Below, in pieces: positions 5,849-9,310 of a DNA stretch of 9,310 nucleotides. The translations under genes were made by a program, and so were the position numbers. A model generated the notes under the pieces. That model searched no databases, had not been told where the DNA came from, and saw only the letters and a list, made by a program, of their open reading frames with translations. Location of the stretch: the NCBI GenBank assembly GCA_001805125.1, contig MHEF01000019.1, positions 35,298 through 44,607 of the forward strand. The letters run 5' to 3'. The stretch comes from Nitrospirae bacterium RBG_13_39_12. Its GTDB lineage: Bacteria > Nitrospirota > Thermodesulfovibrionia > Thermodesulfovibrionales > SM23-35. Within the stretch, counting starts at the first letter, position 1; each line of letters opens with the position of its first letter.

Positions 5849-6572
5849 GAGCCTTAAACAGGCTCCATTCAGATTCTGTCCTGGATGCGGACACAGCATT
5901 ATCCACAGGCTGATTGCAGAGTGTATAGATAATTTAGGCCTCAGGGAGAAGGTAATTGGAATCGCGCCGGTTGGTTGCGCTGTATTTGCCTATGACTATT
6001 TCAATTTCGACATGCTCGAAGTCGCACACGGAAGACCTCCTGCAGCAGCTACGGGACTCAAACGCTCCATGCCTGACAGGATAATCTTTTCTTATCAGGG
6101 AGACGGTGACCTCGCCGCTATAGGCACCGCCGAAATAGTTCATGCTGCTAACAGGGGAGAAAATATATCAGTATTTTTCGTTAATAATGCAACATATGGA
6201 ATGACCGGCGGTCAGATGGCACCAACTACAATGCTCAATCAGAAAACAACGACTACCCCTTTCGGCAGAAAAATTAAGACAGAGGGTTATCCTCTGCATG
6301 TCTCAGAACTTCTGTCCACAATTGATGGTGTTTCCTACATTGCCAGGACATCGGTGGATACATATAAAAATCTCATGGATGCGAAGAAAGCAATTGAGCG
6401 CTCGTTTATATACCAGATAGAAGATAAGGGGTTCAGCCTTGTCGAGATACTCTCACCATGCCCTGTTGACTGGAAACTTTCTCCTAAAGACTCAGTTAAA
6501 TGGATTCAGGAAGAAATGATTCCAGTTTATCCTCTCGGAACACTTAAAGATAAATTTAAGGAGATGGATTAA
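5820..6572 (+). CDS. 2-oxoacid:ferredoxin oxidoreductase, beta (TPP-binding) subunit
   Basis: This 250-residue subunit binds thiamine diphosphate and catalyses ferredoxin-linked oxidative decarboxylation, or the reverse carboxylation, of a 2-oxoacid. It carries FCPGCGH (19-25), IAPVGCAVF (48-56), EVAHGRPPAAATG (67-79) and the TPP/Mg motif GDGD (94-97) with NNATYGMTGGQ (122-132). The pattern is closest to KorB/VorB-type subunits (2-oxoglutarate or branched-chain), but the substrate cannot be fixed from this subunit. Two adjacent ATGs (5820, 5823) could start it; both lie within the end of the phosphatase gene, with only a weak AAAGAAG site, so coupling is likely. The gamma subunit follows immediately. 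The alpha subunit and a ferredoxin subunit are absent from the window, which is unusual. Confidence 0.94.
   Translation: MMKKIFKRPESLKQAPFRFCPGCGHSIIHRLIAECIDNLGLREKVIGIAPVGCAVFAYDYFNFDMLEVAHGRPPAAATGLKRSMPDRIIFSYQGDGDLAAIGTAEIVHAANRGENISVFFVNNATYGMTGGQMAPTTMLNQKTTTTPFGRKIKTEGYPLHVSELLSTIDGVSYIARTSVDTYKNLMDAKKAIERSFIYQIEDKGFSLVEILSPCPVDWKLSPKDSVKWIQEEMIPVYPLGTLKDKFKEMD
6558..6563 (+). promoter_or_regulatory. Ribosome binding site that sets the gamma-subunit CTG start
   Basis: AAGGAG lies inside the last codons of the beta gene, 9 nt before CTG at 6573. Nothing comparable precedes the later TTG at 6618. It supports initiation at 6573 directly after the beta stop. Confidence 0.6.
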
Positions 6573-7121
6573 CTGGAAAACAAGATAATAATAGGTGGCT
6601 TTGGTGGTCAGGGGATATTGTTTCTTGGGAAAATCCTTGCATATACAGGTATGCTTGAAAACAGAGGAGTTACCTGGTTCCCATCCTATGGTGCAGAAAT
6701 AAGAGGGGGTACAGCAAACTGCACTGTGATAATCTCAGATGAATTGATAGGTTCCCCTGTTGTTACAAATCCTGACATACTTGTTGTCATGAGTGATGCA
6801 TCACTCAACAAATTCCTGCCAAGGCTCAAAAAGAATGGTTTGCTTATCTTCGATTCATCTTTTATAAAGCAGCCCAAACTGCTGGACAATATTGAAATTG
6901 TGGGAGTTCCAGCTACAGAGATATCTAATAAAATTGGCAACACAAAATCTGCTAACATGGTAATCCTGGGTGCAGTTATAGCAAAAACAGGTCTGCTGAA
7001 GAAAACATCTGTTTTTGAGGCTCTTGACAGTTCAATACCGGAAAGAAAAAAGAAAAACATCGAAGTCAATAAAAAAGCAATTAACGAGGGGATAAGATTC
7101 ATTGAAGACAAGAAAGGCTAA
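6573..7121 (+). CDS. 2-oxoacid:ferredoxin oxidoreductase, gamma subunit (CTG start)
   Basis: The gamma subunit belongs to the pyruvate/ketoisovalerate oxidoreductase catalytic family. Read from CTG at 6573 the product has 182 residues and begins (L/M)ENKIIIGGFGGQGILFLGKIL, containing the family's N-terminal GFGGQG signature. Starting at the TTG at 6618 would cut this motif off. The rest shows WFPSYGAEIRGGTANC (about 35-50), MSDASLNKFLPRLKKNGLLIFDSS and a C-terminal helical part, at normal family length. The beta stop TAA (6570-6572) lies immediately upstream in the same frame, so no start further upstream is possible. AAGGAG at 6558-6563 gives good spacing. A CTG start is rare; a sequence error or a changed ATG should be considered. 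The gene overlaps the acetyltransferase by 20 nt. Confidence 0.88.
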   Translation: MENKIIIGGFGGQGILFLGKILAYTGMLENRGVTWFPSYGAEIRGGTANCTVIISDELIGSPVVTNPDILVVMSDASLNKFLPRLKKNGLLIFDSSFIKQPKLLDNIEIVGVPATEISNKIGNTKSANMVILGAVIAKTGLLKKTSVFEALDSSIPERKKKNIEVNKKAINEGIRFIEDKKG

Positions 7122-7554
7122 GATATCTGATCTAAAACAGGTTCATAAACTTATTAATGATTTCGCAAGAAAGGATGCGATGCTGCCCAGGTCCCTCAGT
7201 GAACTCTACGAAACTCTGAGAGACTTTTTTATATGCGAAGACAGCGGACACATATGCGGTGTATGCGCACTGCATATTATGTGGGAAGACCTCGCTGAAA
7301 TACGTTCACTCGCGGTTGACAAAAATTATCATAAAACAGGCATAGGTAAAAACCTTGTTATCAGGTGTATCAAAGAAGCAAAGACATTAGGCATAAAGAA
7401 AATATTTGCCCTGACATATCATCCGGAATTCTTTAAAAAGTTGGGATTTGCAGATATAGATAAATCAAACCTTCCTCAGAAGATATGGGGAGACTGTTTA
7501 CGATGTCCAAAGTTCCCTGAATGCGACGAGCATGCAGTAATTTTTAATCTTTAA
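7102..7554 (+). CDS. GNAT acetyltransferase, ArgA-like (probable N-acetylglutamate synthase type)
   Basis: This 150-residue GNAT enzyme resembles the single-domain ArgA-like acetyltransferases (COG1246) of anaerobic bacteria, which probably acetylate glutamate in arginine synthesis. It shows RKAKISDLKQVHKLINDFA, MLPRSLSELYETLRDFF (27-43), the core strand WEDLAEIRSLAV (61-72) and the acetyl-CoA loop KTGIGK (78-83). Motif B, IFALTYHPEFFKKLGF (101-116), runs to IDKSNLPQKIW. The C-terminus carries DCLRCPKFPEC, with Cys at 132, 135 and 141, a possible metal or redox site seen in this subgroup. It lacks the amino-acid-kinase-like domain of E. coli ArgA. The TTG start at 7102 lies inside the gamma-subunit gene, with GAGGGG about 10 nt upstream. 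It is the last gene of the rightward operon. The substrate is inferred from family. Confidence 0.85.
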   Translation: MKTRKAKISDLKQVHKLINDFARKDAMLPRSLSELYETLRDFFICEDSGHICGVCALHIMWEDLAEIRSLAVDKNYHKTGIGKNLVIRCIKEAKTLGIKKIFALTYHPEFFKKLGFADIDKSNLPQKIWGDCLRCPKFPECDEHAVIFNL

Positions 7555-7577
7555 TAAAGTTGCGTTCATATTTATCA

Positions 7578-7607
7578 CCCTCCCCTACCCCACCCATCAA
7601 GGGAGGG
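7578..7607. repeat. G-quadruplex motif and overlapping hairpin after the acetyltransferase
   Basis: On the minus strand 7595-7578 reads GGGTGGGGTAGGGGAGGG, four G tracts of 3-4 separated by loops of 1, 2 and 1 nt, an ideal intramolecular quadruplex. The first C tract (CCCTCCC, 7578-7584) can alternatively pair with GGGAGGG at 7601-7607 to form a 7-bp hairpin with a 16-nt loop, 23 bp past the acetyltransferase stop. There is no T tract, so it is not a standard terminator, but it lies where the rightward operon should end. The tracts stand out sharply against the AT-rich surroundings. Confidence 0.6.
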
Positions 7608-7661
7608 GAGAATAAAAGAGATTTCATCACGGGAGGTGCTATTTATAAACCCTTTACCCTT

Positions 7662-7687
7662 GCGGTCACATTAGGTGACTCGCCGAG
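7662..7687. repeat. Small hairpin element, copy 1 (stem followed by TCGCYGAG)
   Basis: GTCAC (7665-7669) pairs with GTGAC (7675-7679) around a 5-nt loop, and GCG (7662-7664) pairs with CGC (7681-7683) past a one-base bulge. The right side reads GGTGACTCGCCGAG, matching 12 of 14 bases of the sequence at 8196-8209. Both copies flank the rubredoxin gene. The family and role are unknown. Confidence 0.4.
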
Positions 7688-7713
7688 ACAAAATCCTTCT
7701 TAACCCCTTCTCT

Positions 7714-7805
7714 TGTCATTCCGACTTGTTCGGAATCCTTCTTATATTCTTTCTTTTTATTCCATCATTGCTTCGAAGAAAGATTCCAGACAAGCTGGAA
7801 TGACA
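7714..7805. repeat. 92-bp inverted repeat of the GTCATTCC type
   Basis: Two 30-bp arms (7714-7743 and 7776-7805) are inverted copies, matching at 25 of 30 positions, separated by 32 bp. Each arm also folds on itself: ATTCCGA/TCGGAAT around CTTGT (7718-7736) and ATTCCAG/CTGGAAT around ACAAG (7783-7801). The differences between arms are paired so that both inner stems stay perfect, a sign of selection or drift on structure. TGTCATTCC…GGAATC repeats of this kind are dispersed through many bacterial genomes. It starts 10 bp past the rubredoxin stop and could stabilise or end that transcript. Confidence 0.75.
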
Positions 7806-7815
7806 TTTTAAACCC

Positions 7816-7977
7816 TTACCCCAACTTCTCAAATGCATCTTTAGCAGCTCCGCAAACAGGACAGACCCAATTATCCGGTAGTTTTTCAAAAGGTGTACCC
7901 GGCGGTATACCAGAATCAGCATCTCCAAATTCCGGGTCGTAGACATACCCGCAAACCGAACATTTATATTTATCCAT
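7816..7977 (-). CDS. Rubredoxin
   Basis: This 53-residue protein is a classical rubredoxin, a one-iron electron carrier with a FeCys4 centre used in anaerobes for oxygen and peroxide defence and other reductions. The two ligand pairs are KCSVCGY (Cys 6 and 9) and VCPVCGA (Cys 39 and 42). Between them are the hallmark YVYDPEFGD, the GIPPGTPFEKLPDNW loop and the aromatic core residues. Length is exactly that of the family. The ATG is preceded by AAGAGG at about 8 nt (minus strand of 7978-7991). It is apparently monocistronic, facing the acetyltransferase gene convergently and separated from hisI by 324 bp. No rubrerythrin, desulforedoxin or flavodiiron gene is in view, so its partner is unknown. 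Confidence 0.97.
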   Translation of the reverse strand: MDKYKCSVCGYVYDPEFGDADSGIPPGTPFEKLPDNWVCPVCGAAKDAFEKLG

Positions 7978-8053
7978 ATTATTTTCCTCTTATTTTTTTA
8001 ATAATCCTGCTCTTTCAAAAATAAATTTATCTTAACCAAAATAATGCAATTAA

Positions 8054-8232
8054 TGGTAGGCATATGTGTAGCAAAAGCTCTTGAGCAGTACCGTTGTGAG
8101 CGGTTTAATGACTAAGATAACATGCACGTTTTCATTCTTATCGTTTAAATAACCATGCATGCGCAAATTCTGCATTCAAGATATTTTGTCGCCCCGGCGA
8201 CTCGCTGAGGAGAGATGCATATGTGCCTACCA
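8054..8232 (+). ncRNA. Candidate structured RNA (or relic of a small inverted-repeat element)
   Basis: The ends of this 179-nt stretch pair as a continuous 17-bp helix, 8054-8070 with 8216-8232: 14 Watson-Crick pairs and three U-G/G-U pairs (8063-8223, 8066-8220, 8069-8217). All three wobbles are possible only in plus-strand RNA; minus-strand RNA would have A-C clashes. Inside, CTCTT (8078-8082) can pair with GGAGA bases 8210-8214. Three local hairpins follow: ACCG/CGGT (8090-8104), CATGCA/TGCATG (8121-8126 with 8156-8161) and GTCGC/GCGAC (8188-8201). No Rfam class was recognised. I see no clear promoter and no T-run terminator, so a small mobile element with imperfect terminal inverted repeats is the main alternative. 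No target duplication is visible. The rest of 7978-8301 holds only a 10-bp palindrome, AACATATGTT (8273-8282). Confidence 0.4.
8188..8209. repeat. Small hairpin element, copy 2 (stem followed by TCGCYGAG)
   Basis: GTCGC (8188-8192) and GCGAC (8197-8201) form a GC-rich stem, followed by TCGCTGAG. The segment GGCGACTCGCTGAG (8196-8209) matches the copy at 7674-7687 in 12 of 14 bases, and in both the first part is the right arm of a GTC(A/G)C hairpin. It lies inside the candidate structured RNA at 8054-8232. Confidence 0.4.
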
Positions 8233-8301
8233 GCTTTAAAATCTAACTGTACTCTTCGGGTTAACCAAAAACAACATATGTTCATCAAATAAGCCCTATA
8301 A

Positions 8302-8625
8302 TCATGTCTTAATAATGTTTCTGTAAAAGCACGTTCTGTTTCCTGTGTGGCATGCACCCGGTCCATGCTGAATTACCTTTACAAGCAGCGTGTCTCCATC
8401 ACAGTCATACAGAATCTCCTTGACTTCCTGAACATGGCCAGATGTCTCTCCCTTTTTCCAGTATTTTTGTCTCGATCGTGACCAGAAATGCGTGAATCCT
8501 GTATCAATTGTCATTTTAAGGGATTCCTTGTTCATATAGGCCAACATCAAAACATCACCGTTTTCAGAATCCTGTATTATAGTAGGGATTAAACCTTTAT
8601 CGTCATATTTTAAATCAGGTATCAT
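8302..8625 (-). CDS. hisI: Phosphoribosyl-AMP cyclohydrolase
   Basis: HisI opens the adenine ring of phosphoribosyl-AMP in histidine biosynthesis, in the cytoplasm. The 107-residue protein carries all hallmarks: GDVLMLAYMN (23-32), WSRSRQKYWKKGETSGH (48-64), the Mg site DCDGD (74-78) and the zinc site with Cys 75, plus Cys 92 and Cys 99 in CHTGNRTCF. It is the cyclohydrolase alone, without a fused HisE pyrophosphohydrolase domain, and its length is near the short end of the family. The start is well set by AAAGGAGG (8631-8638), 5 nt before the ATG. No other his gene is in the window, so it is not part of a visible histidine operon. Confidence 0.97.
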   Translation of the reverse strand: MIPDLKYDDKGLIPTIIQDSENGDVLMLAYMNKESLKMTIDTGFTHFWSRSRQKYWKKGETSGHVQEVKEILYDCDGDTLLVKVIQHGPGACHTGNRTCFYRNIIKT

Positions 8626-8754
8626 TATTCCCTCCTTTAATTTTTTTAAAACCAGCTAATTCTTCAATATTCAACCTCACAACTGAAATATATTAACTCA
8701 ATTTCCGCAGAACTTTTTGCCCTTTTAAATTTCAGTCAGAAAAATGGCTCTCCA

Positions 8755-8832
8755 CTATCTCAATCTCCTACTTCTACCCTCGAGATAATGTACCCGTTCC
8801 CTTTTTACGTCCCTCGCAGCTTTTGTCATCAT
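8755..8832 (-). CDS. Possible 25-residue basic small ORF after the PIN toxin
   Basis: An ATG-ATG start at 8832, 5 bp past the PIN stop, opens a 25-codon frame (MMTKAARDVKRERVHYLEG, then SRRLR). It ends in TAG at 8755-8757. The product is strongly basic, with nine Arg/Lys, and GGAAGG lies about 14 nt upstream in the end of the PIN gene. No family is recognised. It may be a real small protein, a decayed fragment or chance. The rest of 8626-8837 shows only an 8-bp inverted repeat (ACTGAAAT 8682-8689, ATTTCAGT 8729-8736). Confidence 0.2.
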   Translation of the reverse strand: MMTKAARDVKRERVHYLEGRSRRLR

Positions 8833-8837
8833 CCCAT

Positions 8838-9230
8838 TTAACCTTCCAGATACTCTTTTAAACTCATAATCCTTATGCCTTCAAATTCTTTCAGTTTCAG
8901 TACTTCCTTATCTCCTGTGACTATTGCGTCAGCCTTGCCGTGTAACGCACATTCAAGCATTCTGTTATCAGGATCATCTTCAAGAATATGAATCCTTTTG
9001 ACTGGTTTTACAATTTGCGCAATGTCTGAGAGGTAAAGAGCTGTATGACTGATGGCCTCACTGTCACGATGAAACTTTGAGGAGAGAACAAATAAGACTT
9101 CTTTCATGATCTCCTTCGAAATGATCAACGAGTCAGCGCCTTCAAGTATTCTCAGGATCGCCTTCTCAGCTTTACTATGCGGTATTGCAAATGCTGAAAT
9201 GAATATATTCGTATCAAATACAAGTTTCAC
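8838..9230 (-). CDS. PIN-domain ribonuclease toxin (COG1569-like)
   Basis: This 130-residue protein is a PIN-domain nuclease of the kind acting as the toxin of type II toxin-antitoxin pairs, cutting RNA with Mg ions. Acidic active-site candidates are Asp6 in LVFDTNIFISAF, Glu40 or Glu44 in SKEIMKEV, Asp86/Asp88 in LEDDPDNRMLECA and Asp107 in AIVTGDKEVL. The ADAIVTGDKEVL and LKEYL segments are typical of the COG1569 subgroup. The start is GTG at 9230, overlapping the TGA of the upstream small gene by 4 nt (GTGA), as expected for a coupled antitoxin-toxin pair. All catalytic positions appear intact, so it is probably functional. The RNA target is unknown. Confidence 0.92.
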   Translation of the reverse strand: MKLVFDTNIFISAFAIPHSKAEKAILRILEGADSLIISKEIMKEVLFVLSSKFHRDSEAISHTALYLSDIAQIVKPVKRIHILEDDPDNRMLECALHGKADAIVTGDKEVLKLKEFEGIRIMSLKEYLEG

Positions 9231-9310
9231 TTTTTCAGGTATTTTTCAAGGTCTTTTTCAGTGAGAATGCCCTTTTCTTTTGCCTTGCTGCTCCAGTACC
9301 CCTGAAGCTG
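9227..9310 (-). CDS. Antitoxin partner of the PIN toxin, C-terminal part
   Basis: Only the last 27 residues are in the window: a basic/acidic helical tail containing WSSKAKEKGILTEKDLEKYLKK, ending in TGA at 9229-9227. The gene runs off the right edge. The K-G-I-x-x-E-x-D-L-E pattern resembles the C-terminal toxin-binding helix of small antitoxins encoded before PIN toxins, and the 4-nt overlap with the toxin start supports that role. The N-terminal DNA-binding type cannot be seen. Confidence 0.7.
   Translation of the reverse strand, partial: QLQGYWSSKAKEKGILTEKDLEKYLKK

Noticed and set aside
6686..7111. 141-codon frame antisense to the gamma subunit
   Set aside because: Shadow of a well-supported gene; the composition is that of a reversed coding strand, with no ribosome binding site.
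7716..7946. Minus-strand 76-codon open frame over rubredoxin
   Set aside because: It is a shifted frame of the real rubredoxin gene (7816-7977) running into the inverted repeat.
8054..8232. Integron attC site or 6S RNA
   Set aside because: The ends (TGGTAGGC/GCCTACCA) do not match attC core sites, and the branched interior lacks the long rod with a central bubble expected for 6S RNA.
8251..8270. tRNA-like fragment around CTTCGGGTTAACC
   Set aside because: No cloverleaf arms, acceptor stem or anticodon loop can be built around it.
8145..8366. Minus-strand 73-codon open frame
   Set aside because: It overlaps the end of hisI in another frame and the structured element; it has no family resemblance and no ribosome binding site.

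Overview
The window reads as an AT-rich bacterial chromosome segment from an anaerobe with ferredoxin-based metabolism. Evidence for this is a TPP-dependent 2-oxoacid:ferredoxin oxidoreductase beta/gamma pair, a rubredoxin, a stand-alone NifX/NifB-type protein with its UPF0251 partner, and two DUF507 proteins. This mix fits Nitrospirota, Thermodesulfobacteria or former Deltaproteobacteria best. I favour a Nitrospirota-like genome, but that is an inference from gene content, not from a phylogenetic marker.

Layout. 1-251 holds no recognisable gene. 252-970 is a two-gene leftward unit, UPF0251 then a NifX-family protein. It is driven by a near-perfect sigma-70 promoter whose spacer is a palindrome and whose predicted transcript starts at the ATG. 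1111-4812 is a leftward operon: rpsF, ssb, rpsR, two tandem DUF507 genes, then a six-helix GAF-GAF-GGDEF diguanylate cyclase. 4710-4882 is a divergent promoter region. 4883-7554 is a rightward overlapping operon: Ppx/GppA phosphatase, 2-oxoacid oxidoreductase beta, gamma (its N-terminus is recovered from a CTG start directly after the beta stop) and an ArgA-like acetyltransferase. 7555-7815 is a convergent intergenic region with a four-tract G-quadruplex motif and a 92-bp inverted repeat. 7816-7977 is a 53-residue rubredoxin. 7978-8301 contains no protein gene but a 179-nt stretch closed by a 17-bp helix with three G-U pairs, a candidate structured RNA or mobile-repeat relic. 8302-8625 is hisI. 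8838-9310 is a PIN-domain toxin with the tail of its antitoxin.

How it fits together. The rpsF-ssb-rpsR block is conserved translation and replication housekeeping with an added c-di-GMP synthase. The rightward operon links polyphosphate/(p)ppGpp metabolism, ferredoxin-dependent 2-oxoacid chemistry and probably N-acetylglutamate formation. The oxidoreductase lacks its alpha and ferredoxin subunits here, so the enzyme must be completed from another locus. Several genes use non-ATG starts (TTG for rpsR and the acetyltransferase, GTG for the cyclase and PIN toxin, CTG for the gamma subunit). The least explained signals are the UPF0251 operator/leaderless promoter and the 8054-8232 structured element. 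I saw no unmistakably new multi-gene system.
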